NCBI RefSeq assembly: GCF_002086695.1
Contig: NZ_MVIH01000005.1
Span: 1 to 64,000, forward strand
DNA from: Mycolicibacterium rhodesiae
GTDB lineage: Bacteria; Actinomycetota; Actinomycetes; Mycobacteriales; Mycobacteriaceae
Length of the DNA stretch: 64,000 nucleotides
Direction of reading: 5' to 3'
Part shown: one piece after another, positions 53,294-62,350 of the stretch
How the letters are laid out: each line of letters begins with the position of its first letter
How positions within the stretch are numbered: the stretch's first letter is position 1
Program-made: the position numbers and the translations under genes
The notes under the pieces: generated by a model
Seen by the model: only the letters and a program-made list of their open reading frames with translations
The model's database searches: none
Told to the model about the DNA's origin: nothing

Positions 53294-54300
53294 TGGCTGG
53301 GCCGATGACCGGAAAGAACGTTGTCGTTACAGGAGCCAGCGCCGGAATCGGCCGCGCAGTGTGCCGGATCTTCGCGCGTGAGGGCGCCAACCTGGGTCTG
53401 TTGGCCCGTGGGCACGATGGTCTGGCGGCCACTGCGGCCGAGGTCGAGAACTTGGGCGGCCGCGCGGTTGCCGTCGCCACCGATGTGTCGGATTACCACC
53501 AGGTCGACCTGGCGGCAGACGCCATCGAGACTCAGTTGGGTCCGGTCGACATTTGGATCAATGTCGCCTTCGCGTCGGTGTTCGCCCCGTTTCACCAGAT
53601 CGAACCCGACGAGTTCAAGCACGTAACAGAGGTGAGCTATCTGGGCTTCGTCTACGGCACGATGGTGGCGTTGCGCAGAATGCGTCCGCGAGACGCCGGA
53701 ACCATCGTGCAGGTCGGATCGGCCCTGGGGGGACGGGCCATCCCACTACAGTCGGCCTATTGCGGCGCCAAGCACGCCGTCAACGGCTTCTCCGAGTCGC
53801 TGCGCACCGAGTTGATCCATGACCACAGTGGCGTTCATGTAACTGTGGTGCAGATGCCGGCCGTCAATACTCCCCAGTTCACCTGGGTGCTGTCGCGCCT
53901 GCCGAGACATCCGCAACCCGTGCCACCGATCTACCAGCCCGAAGTCGCGGCGCGAGCGGTGCTGTTTGCTGCCAAACATCCTGCCCGCAAACAGTTTTGG
54001 GTAGGTGCCAGCACTGTGGCGACCTTGCTTGGTCAGCGCGTGGCTCCTCGGTTGCTGGACCGCTATCTCGCCGCAACGGGGTACAAGTCACAGCAGACCA
54101 ATGAGCCCGCTCCTCGTAACGCACCAAACCTGTGGGAGCCCCGGGATGACGAGCTCGATGCCGATCACGGGGCACACGGCTCGTTCGACGACCGTTCGCA
54201 CGCTCGCAGTCCGCAATGGTGGCTGCGCGAACACATGGCCCCGATCGTGGCGGTAGCCGGGGGAGCGGCGGTAGCGGCGGTGGCGGCGCAACGCCGCTAG
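53290..54300 (+). CDS. Short-chain dehydrogenase with hydrophobic C-terminal tail
   Basis: A 336-aa protein starting ATG 53290 (or 53293), overlapping the GH15 stop. N-terminal SDR domain: VVVTGASAGIGRAV, NVAFAS at the NNAG position, AYCGAKHAV for Tyr/Lys. After residue ~260 a hydrophilic linker leads to a C-terminal segment MAPIVAVAGGAAVAAVAAQRR, a hydrophobic helix ending in basic residues that may anchor the enzyme in the membrane. The gene pair (GH15 plus SDR) probably shares one promoter. Confidence 0.85.
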   Translation: MMAGPMTGKNVVVTGASAGIGRAVCRIFAREGANLGLLARGHDGLAATAAEVENLGGRAVAVATDVSDYHQVDLAADAIETQLGPVDIWINVAFASVFAPFHQIEPDEFKHVTEVSYLGFVYGTMVALRRMRPRDAGTIVQVGSALGGRAIPLQSAYCGAKHAVNGFSESLRTELIHDHSGVHVTVVQMPAVNTPQFTWVLSRLPRHPQPVPPIYQPEVAARAVLFAAKHPARKQFWVGASTVATLLGQRVAPRLLDRYLAATGYKSQQTNEPAPRNAPNLWEPRDDELDADHGAHGSFDDRSHARSPQWWLREHMAPIVAVAGGAAVAAVAAQRR

Positions 54301-54415
54301 TTCCAGTAACAACACTCATGGCCGTGACCGCGTCGACCGTGCTGATAGCTCTATGGCGGTGCGGGCATTCATCACATCGTTCTGCCGACTGCGACGGACT
54401 GACCGAGTTCCGGAA

Positions 54416-54919
54416 TCACACCAGATAGCCGTCAACTTCAAGGTGTGTCGCGGGTTCACCTCCGGCGGTGGTGAACGCAGTGAGTGTGCGGACGAGGCCA
54501 CGGCGTTCCCGCTGCGGCATTTTGGCCACAACGCGCGCTATCTCATCTCGTCGGTACGCGGTCACTGACCGCACGATCTCTTTGCCCCGCGCCGTCAGCT
54601 CGATGACCAGCTCGCGCCGCGAATCAGGGTGCGGGCGTCGGTTGATGAGTCCCGCTGTCACCAGTCTGTCGACCATCCGTCCGGTGGTGGAGGGTTGCAC
54701 GTCAAGCAACCCCGCCAGGTTGGCGACATTGACCGCGCCGCGCGCCGAGAGGATGACGAGAGTGCGAAACTGCGGGATGGTGATCGTCTCGTCCACCTGA
54801 GCGATCGAGCGAGCCGAAATCGCCACCAGCAACCTCGATGCGGTCAGCAGGGCGTCGATGATCGCATCCGACGGATCATCGTCAACCGAGCCATTGTGAG
54901 GCGTCAACGGGTCCTCCAT
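54416..54919 (-). CDS. MarR-family regulator
   Basis: 167 aa from ATG 54919 (a TTG at 54955 would add 12). Typical MarR winged helix: IPQFRTLVILSARGAVNVANLAGLLDVQPSTTGRMVDRLVTAGLINRRPHPDSRRELVIELTARG. The divergent gene is an FAD monooxygenase, and the 8-base-arm palindrome at 55020-55046 lies between them. MarR proteins usually repress such a neighbour and release it on binding an aromatic or antibiotic-like ligand. Confidence 0.88.
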   Translation of the reverse strand: MEDPLTPHNGSVDDDPSDAIIDALLTASRLLVAISARSIAQVDETITIPQFRTLVILSARGAVNVANLAGLLDVQPSTTGRMVDRLVTAGLINRRPHPDSRRELVIELTARGKEIVRSVTAYRRDEIARVVAKMPQRERRGLVRTLTAFTTAGGEPATHLEVDGYLV

Positions 54920-55019
54920 AGCCAGAAACGGATTCGGCGGTGTGCCTCGCTCCAAATGTAGCGGCTCAAACCACTGCAGGGCATCGACGCGCCAAAGTCC
55001 ACGACAAATGAAGCTGGAT

Positions 55020-55046
55020 GCAACTATTGCATAGTGCTATAGTTGC
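55020..55046. promoter_or_regulatory. Palindromic MarR operator candidate
   Basis: GCAACTAT (55020-55027) and ATAGTTGC (55039-55046) are perfect inverted repeats, centred on 55033. The plus-strand box TATAGT (55038-55043) is a -10-like element inside it, so binding would block transcription of the monooxygenase. Confidence 0.65.
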
Positions 55047-55132
55047 CGGGTGTTGTATAGCCGGAGGTGGGTGACGCGCGGTCCATCCGTCGCGAGCGCG
55101 CCGAGCTCCGTCAGGCCGGCAAAGCAGGTGGA

Positions 55133-56311
55133 ATGAAGATCGCGATCAGCGGAGCCGGTGTGGCCGGTCCGGCACTCGCGCACTGGCTTCAGCGGGGCGG
55201 CCATGAACCGACTTTGATCGAACGAGCACCGCACTTTCGCACCGGCGGTTACCTGATCGACTTCTGGGGTGTGGGGTATCGCGTCGCGCAACGTATGGGT
55301 GTGGAACCGGCGATCCGCGATGCCGGCTATCAGCTCGAGTCGCTTCGCTCTGTAGGACCCGACGGTAGGACACTGGCCAGTCTGAAGGTGAGCGGATTTC
55401 GGCGGGCTGCACGCGGCGAGCTGGTCAGTGTGGCCCGTGGTGACCTGGCGGCGGCCATCTACGCCACTGTTGCGGATCGGGTAGAAGCGATTTTCGACGA
55501 CAGCATCACTGGAATAGACCAACACCCTGGCGGTGTCACGTTGACTTTCGCTCGCACGCAGACACGCGATTTCGACCTACTCGTCGGTGCCGATGGATTG
55601 CACTCGAATGTGCGTCGACTGGCTTTTGCCCCAGACGAGGGCGTCGAGCGCTACCTCGGCTGCATGGTCGCGGCCGCCGTTGTGGAGGCCTACCGGCCTC
55701 GTGACGAGCTGGTCTACGTGACCTACGGCCGACCCGGTAGGTCGGTCTCCCGGTTTTCGCTGCGCGGCGACCGCACCCTGTTCCTGTTCGTGTTCCGAGC
55801 GGGTCAATGCAGTGATCCCGGTGCGATCGAAGCGCGAAAAGCGCTGCTGTGGAGTGAATTCGGAGATGCCGGCTGGGAATGCAAACAAATCCTCGCCGCA
55901 CTCGAGGATGTCGACGACCTGTACTTCGATGTGGTAAGCCAGATCCGGATGGACCGCTGGTCGCGAGGTCGGGTGGCTTTGATCGGAGATGCCGCCGCAT
56001 GCGTCTCCCTGCTCGCCGGAGAGGGCACCGGCTTGGCCATGACCGCCGCCTACGTGCTGGCCGGTGAACTTCAGTGCGCGCAGGGTGACCACCGACGCGC
56101 ATTCCGGGCATACGAAAAGCTGATGCGCCCCTTCATTGAAGGCAAACAAGCCGGCGCGGAGAAACTCCTGCCGGTGTTCGCGACCAAGACGGAATTCGGT
56201 CTCCGGATCCGCCATGCGGTGATGCGGGCGATGAACTTCGGTCGGGTCTTCGACCTCGTCGCCTCCGGCAGTCTGCGCGACGACTTCGAATTGCCCGACT
56301 ACCCGCTGTGA
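55133..56311 (+). CDS. FAD-dependent aromatic-type monooxygenase (PHBH-fold)
   Basis: A 392-aa protein from ATG 55133 (AGGTGGA upstream). FAD motifs: IAISGAGVAGPALAHWLQRGGHEPTLIERAP, DLLVGADGLHSNVRRL (DG motif) and VALIGDAAACVSLLAGEGTGLAMTAAYVLAG (GD motif). Such enzymes hydroxylate phenols or, in some cases, degrade antibiotics. It is separated from the following DUF385 gene by 42 bases. Regulation by the divergent MarR is likely. Confidence 0.88.
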   Translation: MKIAISGAGVAGPALAHWLQRGGHEPTLIERAPHFRTGGYLIDFWGVGYRVAQRMGVEPAIRDAGYQLESLRSVGPDGRTLASLKVSGFRRAARGELVSVARGDLAAAIYATVADRVEAIFDDSITGIDQHPGGVTLTFARTQTRDFDLLVGADGLHSNVRRLAFAPDEGVERYLGCMVAAAVVEAYRPRDELVYVTYGRPGRSVSRFSLRGDRTLFLFVFRAGQCSDPGAIEARKALLWSEFGDAGWECKQILAALEDVDDLYFDVVSQIRMDRWSRGRVALIGDAAACVSLLAGEGTGLAMTAAYVLAGELQCAQGDHRRAFRAYEKLMRPFIEGKQAGAEKLLPVFATKTEFGLRIRHAVMRAMNFGRVFDLVASGSLRDDFELPDYPL

Positions 56312-56353
56312 TGTCGAGAGCCGGTCGCTTGGAACGGCGCGAGTGAGAGGACG

Positions 56354-56842
56354 GTGGTTGTGGAGATAGCCAGACACGTCGATCCCCCCAAAGGGTTGAC
56401 CCGCTTGCTCTTCCGGCTACCGATCTACGCCTACCGACTGGGCTGCGGTTGGCTGTTCGGGCATCGGCTGATGCTTCTCAACCACCTCGGACGTGTCTCC
56501 GGTATACCGCGTCACACGGTCCTGGAGGTGGTCAGTCACGATCCAACGGACAACAGCTACGTGGTCGCTTCCGGCTGGGGTCCCACCGCGGCCTGGTACC
56601 GCAACGTGCTGCACACCCCGAAGGTCAGCATCCAGGTCGGCTCCACGACCATACCGGCTACCGCGGTACCGCTCTCCCCGAATGAAGGCGCTGAGGTCTT
56701 CGCCCGATACGCAGCACGCCACCGCACCGTGGCGCGTCACCTGCTTCCTCGCGTCATGGGCATTTCGGTCGATGGTTCGGAGGCCGACTTCCGAGCCGTC
56801 GGGCGTCACTTGCCATTTGTCAGATTCGTTCCGCTCGGTTGA
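56354..56842 (+). CDS. DUF385/Ddn-like F420-dependent-type nitroreductase family protein
   Basis: A 162-aa protein with a split-barrel fold typical of the deazaflavin-dependent family: YRLGCGWLFGHRLMLLNHLGRVSGIPRHTVLEVV, then YVVASGWGPTAAWYRNVLHTPKVSIQVG. Members bind F420 and reduce quinones or nitro compounds, often in the membrane. GTG 56354 with GAGAGGAC upstream. Its coupling to the monooxygenase suggests a small redox or detoxification unit. Confidence 0.87.
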   Translation: MVVEIARHVDPPKGLTRLLFRLPIYAYRLGCGWLFGHRLMLLNHLGRVSGIPRHTVLEVVSHDPTDNSYVVASGWGPTAAWYRNVLHTPKVSIQVGSTTIPATAVPLSPNEGAEVFARYAARHRTVARHLLPRVMGISVDGSEADFRAVGRHLPFVRFVPLG

Positions 56843-56907
56843 ACGCATCCCCGTAGCTGCAGACGCGTCAGGTGATTAGGCAACTTCGGTGAGGAAAGGA
56901 GACAGCG

Positions 56908-58128
56908 ATGAAAGCAGCGATGGTGTCCGCTGCCGCCAGCCCACTGGCGGCCGAAAGCGGGCGCGATGCAGGCGGTCAAAGCATCTATGTCGCGGAGATG
57001 TCCGCGGCGATGGCAAGCCGCGGGCACGATGTCACGGTGTACACCCGGCGTAGCGACCCGGACAGTCCGCCACGCATGGTCACCGCGCAGGGCTACACGG
57101 TCGTGCACGTGGACGCCGGGCCGGCCAGGCCGCTGCCGGAGACCGACTTATCGGATCATCTGGGCGAATTCAGCCAGGTGCTGGCCCGGCACTGGACTGA
57201 GGAGCCGCCTGATGTGGCGCACGCCCATTCCTGGACATCCGGCGTCGCAACGGAATTGGCCAGCCGTGGAGCGGACATTCCGACGGTGCAGACCTTCCAC
57301 GAACTGGGCGTGGCCAAGGACAAGCAGCTGGGCCGGCGCCCTGCCGGGGCGAGCACACAGACAAAACTGGAGCGCCTGGTGGCGCGGCATGCGTCCCGGA
57401 TCGTCGCGACCTGCACCGAGGAGTTGCAGGAGCTGCTGCGTCTCGGGTGCGTGCGGTCTCGGACTTCGGTGGTCCCGTGTGGCGTCGATGTGGAGAAATT
57501 CTCGACTGTCGGCCCCAGCGCCGAACGTGGCAACCGGCCGCGCATTGTCGCGGTCGGTACGTCGCTGGCGCACAAGGGTTTTGACACGATGATCATCGCA
57601 CTGCGGCTCATCGCCCATGCAGAGCTGGTGATCGTGGGCGGACCCGACGCCGAGTCCCTTGCCGAGAATTCGGAGGTACGCCGACTCTCGGTGCTGGCCT
57701 CTGAGCTGGGCGTGGCTGAACGCGTGGTGTTCACCGGCGCGATACCCCACGACGCCATGCCCGACATGCTGCGCTCCGCCGACGTGGTGCTGTGTACACC
57801 GTGGAGCGAAGGGTTCGGCATTGTTCCCTTGGAAGCCATGGCTTGTGGGGTTCCGGTGGTTGCGTCGGCGGTGGGCGGCATGCGGGATACGGTCGTCCAC
57901 GACGTGACCGGCTACCTGGTGCCGCCGCGCGACCCGCGCGCCATCGCCGCGGCCACCTCGGCGATGTTGAACGATGCATTCCTCCGGCGCAGTCGCGGGC
58001 TCGCCGGGCGGGATCGAGTCTGCGCGCGATATACCTGGGACGGGATCGCCGACGAAATGTTGCGCATCTACCAGGAATTGCTCGCCGATCGTGGAGACGC
58101 TGACTACGCGCCGCCGGTCACGGGCTGA
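56908..58128 (+). CDS. GT4-family glycosyltransferase
   Basis: A 406-aa GT-B protein. GGQSIYVAEMSAAMASRGHDVTVYTR (N-terminal nucleotide/acceptor side), VPCGVDVEKFS, and the C-terminal EGFGIVPLEAMACGVPVVASAVGGMRDTV signature with the conserved E-x7-E pair. It has an AAAGGAG-type site before ATG 56908. It transfers a sugar, probably from NDP- or GDP-sugar, to an unknown acceptor. Confidence 0.9.
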   Translation: MKAAMVSAAASPLAAESGRDAGGQSIYVAEMSAAMASRGHDVTVYTRRSDPDSPPRMVTAQGYTVVHVDAGPARPLPETDLSDHLGEFSQVLARHWTEEPPDVAHAHSWTSGVATELASRGADIPTVQTFHELGVAKDKQLGRRPAGASTQTKLERLVARHASRIVATCTEELQELLRLGCVRSRTSVVPCGVDVEKFSTVGPSAERGNRPRIVAVGTSLAHKGFDTMIIALRLIAHAELVIVGGPDAESLAENSEVRRLSVLASELGVAERVVFTGAIPHDAMPDMLRSADVVLCTPWSEGFGIVPLEAMACGVPVVASAVGGMRDTVVHDVTGYLVPPRDPRAIAAATSAMLNDAFLRRSRGLAGRDRVCARYTWDGIADEMLRIYQELLADRGDADYAPPVTG

Positions 58129-58158
58129 CCGGCGATCGAATGATCACGCGGCTTCTGA

Positions 58159-59250
58159 TCACAGGCGGTAGTCGGCGGCACCGGCCGCCAACGCCATCCC
58201 GTGGCCCGGACGATGACTCGGGACGTCCAGTGTTCCGCCGCTGACGGTCGGGCTGCCGTCGACCAGCAGTGGCTCGAGGCGGACATGGTCGTTGAACCAT
58301 TCGACATGGCGTAAATGCGGAACCGCAGCGGCTACGGGCGCGTGCAGCGCCGGGGCGCAGTGCCCGGAAATATCCAGATTGTGTGCGGCGGCGACGGCAG
58401 CCGCGCGGAGAAACCCGGTGTAGCCACCGCACCGGGTGGTATCGAGTTGCAGGCAACTGACCACCGGTGCCATGGCTTGCGCGTCGTATGCGTCGCTGAT
58501 GTACTCGCCGGCGGCAACATCGGCGGTGATGCTCGCCCGGACCTCAGCCAGCCCCGGTTTGTCGTCGCTGCTGACCGGTTCTTCGAACCATCGAAGCCCG
58601 AGCTCCCGGAGGTCGTTGCCGACCCGTTTGGCCTGCCCCGTCGAGTAAGCCCCGTTGGCGTCGACCATCAACTCCACGTCGGGACCTGCGAGTTCCCGCA
58701 GTAGGGCCGCCCGGCGCACGTCCCACGCGGTGTCGCCGCCGAAGTCTTTTCCGATCTTGATCTTCATTCCCTTGCAGCCGGCCGCCTTCCATGCCGCCAC
58801 ATCCTGTGCGATCTCGGCGTCACAGGACGAGACGAAACCACCGGAGCCGTAGACCGGAACACGCTCTCGAACCTGACCCAACAACGTCGTGACGGGCACG
58901 TCCAGCAGCCGGGCCTTGAGGTCCCACAGGGCGATGTCAACAGCGCTGAGTGCTTGCATGGCAAGCCCTTTGGACCCGATGTTGCGGCATGCTTGATGCA
59001 TCGCCGACCATGCCCCGGTGATGTCGAACGGATCGCGTCCACGAAGCACCGAGTGAAGATTGTCGCCGATCACCGCGGCGGCGGCGGTGCCGCTATAGGT
59101 CCAGCCCAATCCACACCGGCCGCCACTGTGGACCACGGCGACCACGGCCGTCGTCGCATCCCACTGCAGTGTGCCGTCAGCCTCGGGATGCGGAGTCGGA
59201 AAGCGGTAGGCCGACACCGCAATGTTCTCGATGCGGGCTCGTTGCGTCAT
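58159..59250 (-). CDS. Enolase-superfamily (mandelate racemase-type) enzyme
   Basis: A 363-aa protein. KxK motif KGMKIKIG (second Lys is the base), metal ligands in MVDANGAY, WFEEPVSSDD and AAGEYISD, and ISGHCAPALH with the catalytic-type His. The substrate class is a sugar acid or other 2-hydroxyacid, which it dehydrates or epimerises. The gene overlaps the 2-hydroxyacid dehydrogenase by 4 bases, suggesting the two act in one pathway. Confidence 0.88.
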   Translation of the reverse strand: MTQRARIENIAVSAYRFPTPHPEADGTLQWDATTAVVAVVHSGGRCGLGWTYSGTAAAAVIGDNLHSVLRGRDPFDITGAWSAMHQACRNIGSKGLAMQALSAVDIALWDLKARLLDVPVTTLLGQVRERVPVYGSGGFVSSCDAEIAQDVAAWKAAGCKGMKIKIGKDFGGDTAWDVRRAALLRELAGPDVELMVDANGAYSTGQAKRVGNDLRELGLRWFEEPVSSDDKPGLAEVRASITADVAAGEYISDAYDAQAMAPVVSCLQLDTTRCGGYTGFLRAAAVAAAHNLDISGHCAPALHAPVAAAVPHLRHVEWFNDHVRLEPLLVDGSPTVSGGTLDVPSHRPGHGMALAAGAADYRL

Positions 59251-62200
59251 GAGGCCTTGTTCCGGTGTCGAAGTAGCGCCAGGCTTGCGGTGAGTGCGAC
59301 CGCAGTGCCGGCAGCCGCGAGATGACCAGCCCTCGGGCCGCGGCGGTCACCATCGTGGTTGCCGATACCGTCGGCGAGGACTTCCACGCTGTGGCGCGGC
59401 ACGCGATCCGGTGCCAGGTGGGCGATCTGAGTGCGGCAACTGAAGCCGTCGGCGATCACCGATGTTGTCGCGTCCGCCGCGCGCACCGCCGGCATCAGCT
59501 TGTCCTCGGCGCAGGTCACCGAGACGTCGTAGTGGCCACGTTCGAAGCCGAAATTGCCTGCCAAGCCGCAACATCCGGCGTCGAGGATCTCGGTGGAAAG
59601 GCCCGTTCGATCCAGAAGTTCGTGCTCATCACCGACCCCGAGGATCGCGTGCTGGTGACAGTGGGGTTGCATGATCGCTTTGCCATCGCGTTCGCGGGGG
59701 CGCCACTCGGGGGCGCGTTCGGCCAACAGCTCTGCGATGGTGCGCGTCTGGTGGGCCAGACGGTGAGCGTCCTCGTCCCCGTAGAGGAGCTCGGGCAGAT
59801 CCGAGCGGAAGACTGCCGCGCAACTGGGCTCCAGCACCACGACCGGGGTGCCCTGGCGCAGAGCGGGTTCCAGAGCTTTGAGCGTGCGGCGCAGTACGTG
59901 CTTCGCGACGTCGAGCTGACCGGTAGAGATCCACGTCAACCCACAGCACACGGCTTCCCCGGGAACTTCGACCTCGAAGCCGGCGTCTTCCAGAACTGCC
60001 ACCGCGGCTTTGGCGATGTGCGGATCGAAGTTGTTGGTGAAGGTATCCGGCCAGAGGACGACGGTGCCGCGTCGATGTGACGCGGATGCGGGGCGACGAC
60101 GGAACCACTGGGTGAACCGCTCGGCGGCGAATCGCGGAATGTCCCGGTGCTGATCGATACCCCCTGCTGCCCGCAATGCCGTAGTGAGGCCGGGTGTGTG
60201 TGCCAGCGCGTTGACCGCTCGGGGGGCGACGGCTGCGATTCTGGCCAACAGGGGTAGCCATCCCATCGAGTAGTGCGCCAGCGGACGTAGCCGACGCTTG
60301 TAGTGGTGGTGCATGAATTCGGCTTTGTAGGTGGCCATGTCGACGTTCACGGGGCAGTCGCTGCGGCATCCTTTACATGCCAGGCAGAGGTCGAGCGCAT
60401 CGCGCACCTCCGTCGAGCGCCAGCCGTCAGTGATGACTCCACCGCGCTCAGGGCCCTGCAGCATCTCGAAGAGCAATCTGGCTCGGCCTCGTGTCGAGTG
60501 CTCTTCTTCGCCGGTGGCTCGGTAGCTGGGGCACATGACTTCCGATTCATGACCGCGACACTTGCCGACCCCTACGCAGCGGTTGGCCGCTCGGGAGAAG
60601 CGATGGTCGTCGTCGGGATAGGCGAACAGTGTCTCGGGTTCGATCGGGTGGAAATCCGAGCCCCACCGTAAGTCGGCGTCCAGCGGACGCGGATGCACTA
60701 CTTTGCCGGGGTTCATCTTGTCGCGTGGGTCGAAGATCTCCTTCAGTTCCGCGAAGGCCTGAATGATTCTCTCGCCGAACATGATCGGCAACAGCTCACC
60801 CCGCTGCTGACCGTCGCCGTGTTCGCCGGACAGCGATCCGCCATAACTGGTGACCAGATGCGCGGCCGCTTCGACAAAGGACCGGTACTTCGCGACGCCC
60901 CCAGCGCTGGTCAGGTCGAACGGGATCCGGGTGTGCACACACCCCTGGCCGAAATGGCCGTACACCGAGGCGTCGCCGTAGTCGTATCGCGTCAACAGCT
61001 GCTGGAAGTCGCTGAGATACTCGCCCAATCGCTCGGGCGGTACGGCGGCATCCTCCCAGCCGGTGTGGGTATCCCGGCCATCGGGCTGGTGCGCTGTGGC
61101 GCCCAGACCCGCCTCCCGGGCGCTCCACATCCGCTCCTGCTGCTCAGGGTCGTCGATGATGACCGCATCGAGATCGCCGGCATCGGTCAAGTCGTGGATC
61201 ATTGTCCGAGCACGCTCGTCGGCGTGGTCGGGGTCGTCGCCGTTGAACTGCACGATCAACCAGGCGTCACCGTCGGGCAGTTCGTCCAAAGCGCCTTCAG
61301 CCAGGTGCTTGACGTGCTCGAGCGATACCAGGCGACTGTCGAAACCTTCCAGGGCCGCCGGCTGGTGCGGCAGGATCTTCTTGACCGCGGCTCCGGCGGC
61401 CTGGATGTCGGCGAACCCGAGGACTGCGAGCACGTGCGCTTTCGGCCGGCGTACCAGCGCGATCTCGGCGCGCAGCACCGTGACGAGCGTGCTCTCGCTG
61501 CCCACCAGCAGTTGCGCGACATCGAACCCTTTTTCAGGCAGCAGGCTGTCCAGGTTGTAGCCAGATACCCGGCGCGGGATGTCTGGATAACGTCGGCGGA
61601 TGTCGTCAGCGTAGTGCTCGCGCAAAGCGCAGAGTTGACGGTAGAGGTCGGCCCGTTCGTCGTCGCCGCCGAGGATCTCGGCCAGCTGCTCGTCGGAGGT
61701 GCGTCCTACCCACGTCTGTATTCCGTTGTAGGTCAACACTTCCAGTCGGCGCACCGAGTCCACCATTTTGCCGTAGGCCTGCGCCGTGGCCCCACATGAA
61801 TTGTTCCCGATCATGCCGCCGATGGTGCAGCTGACGTGGGTGGACGGACGAGGTCCGACCATCCACCCGGTGTCGGAGAGCGCTTCGTTGAGCTCGTCGA
61901 GTTTGATGCCGGGTTCGACCACCGCGGTGCCTACCTCCTCGTCGACCGAGAGCACCCGCGTGCAGTATTTACTCCAGTCGATGACCACGCCGGTGTTGGT
62001 GCACTGGCCCGCCAGGCTGGTTCCGCCGCCCCGGGAGAACACCGAGCAGCCGTGATCCCGGCACGTCGAGATGGCTTCGGTCGCGGCCTCCGGCGTACGG
62101 GGGATGACCACCCCGATCGGAATCTGGCGGAAGTTCGAGGCATCTGTGGAGTACGCGCTGCGACTACCGGTATCGAAGCGGACTTCTCCGTCGACACGGC

Positions 62201-62267
62201 GGGTGAGGTCCTCGCGGAACGCGGCTCGCTTGTCACCCATTAGTTGATTCGAGTCAAGGATTGCCAT
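59247..62267 (-). CDS. FAD/Fe-S 2-hydroxyacid (D-lactate/2-hydroxyglutarate-type) dehydrogenase with C-terminal hydrophobic tail
   Basis: A 1006-aa fusion from ATG 62267 (AGGAG 7 bases upstream). N-terminal FAD_binding_4 (RGGGTSLAGQCTNTGVVID), FAD-oxidase C domain (SLSGEHGDGQQRGELLP), then Fe-S regions with CVGVGKCRGHESEVMCPSY and CLACKGCRSDCP, then two CCG domains (VCCGLTWISTGQ, GCCGLAGNFG). The last ~25 residues (HLAAAGTAVALTASLALLRHRNKAS) form a hydrophobic helix with a basic end. It would oxidise a 2-hydroxyacid and deliver electrons to the respiratory chain at the membrane. Confidence 0.9.
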   Translation of the reverse strand: MAILDSNQLMGDKRAAFREDLTRRVDGEVRFDTGSRSAYSTDASNFRQIPIGVVIPRTPEAATEAISTCRDHGCSVFSRGGGTSLAGQCTNTGVVIDWSKYCTRVLSVDEEVGTAVVEPGIKLDELNEALSDTGWMVGPRPSTHVSCTIGGMIGNNSCGATAQAYGKMVDSVRRLEVLTYNGIQTWVGRTSDEQLAEILGGDDERADLYRQLCALREHYADDIRRRYPDIPRRVSGYNLDSLLPEKGFDVAQLLVGSESTLVTVLRAEIALVRRPKAHVLAVLGFADIQAAGAAVKKILPHQPAALEGFDSRLVSLEHVKHLAEGALDELPDGDAWLIVQFNGDDPDHADERARTMIHDLTDAGDLDAVIIDDPEQQERMWSAREAGLGATAHQPDGRDTHTGWEDAAVPPERLGEYLSDFQQLLTRYDYGDASVYGHFGQGCVHTRIPFDLTSAGGVAKYRSFVEAAAHLVTSYGGSLSGEHGDGQQRGELLPIMFGERIIQAFAELKEIFDPRDKMNPGKVVHPRPLDADLRWGSDFHPIEPETLFAYPDDDHRFSRAANRCVGVGKCRGHESEVMCPSYRATGEEEHSTRGRARLLFEMLQGPERGGVITDGWRSTEVRDALDLCLACKGCRSDCPVNVDMATYKAEFMHHHYKRRLRPLAHYSMGWLPLLARIAAVAPRAVNALAHTPGLTTALRAAGGIDQHRDIPRFAAERFTQWFRRRPASASHRRGTVVLWPDTFTNNFDPHIAKAAVAVLEDAGFEVEVPGEAVCCGLTWISTGQLDVAKHVLRRTLKALEPALRQGTPVVVLEPSCAAVFRSDLPELLYGDEDAHRLAHQTRTIAELLAERAPEWRPRERDGKAIMQPHCHQHAILGVGDEHELLDRTGLSTEILDAGCCGLAGNFGFERGHYDVSVTCAEDKLMPAVRAADATTSVIADGFSCRTQIAHLAPDRVPRHSVEVLADGIGNHDGDRRGPRAGHLAAAGTAVALTASLALLRHRNKAS

Positions 62268-62288
62268 GGGGAAACTCCTGTCAAACCG

Positions 62289-62313
62289 GTTTGTGCTCAA
62301 TGGCGTCGGGTAC
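62289..62313 (+). promoter_or_regulatory. SigF-like promoter upstream of the PoxB-like gene
   Basis: GTTT (62289-62292), 15-base spacer, GGGTAC (62308-62313), one base from the mycobacterial SigF consensus. ATG 62351 follows at a reasonable distance, with GAGGAG as ribosome-binding site. Confidence 0.65.
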
Positions 62314-62350
62314 GCGCTTCATCGGGTGCCCGCAGATATGGAGGAGAAAC

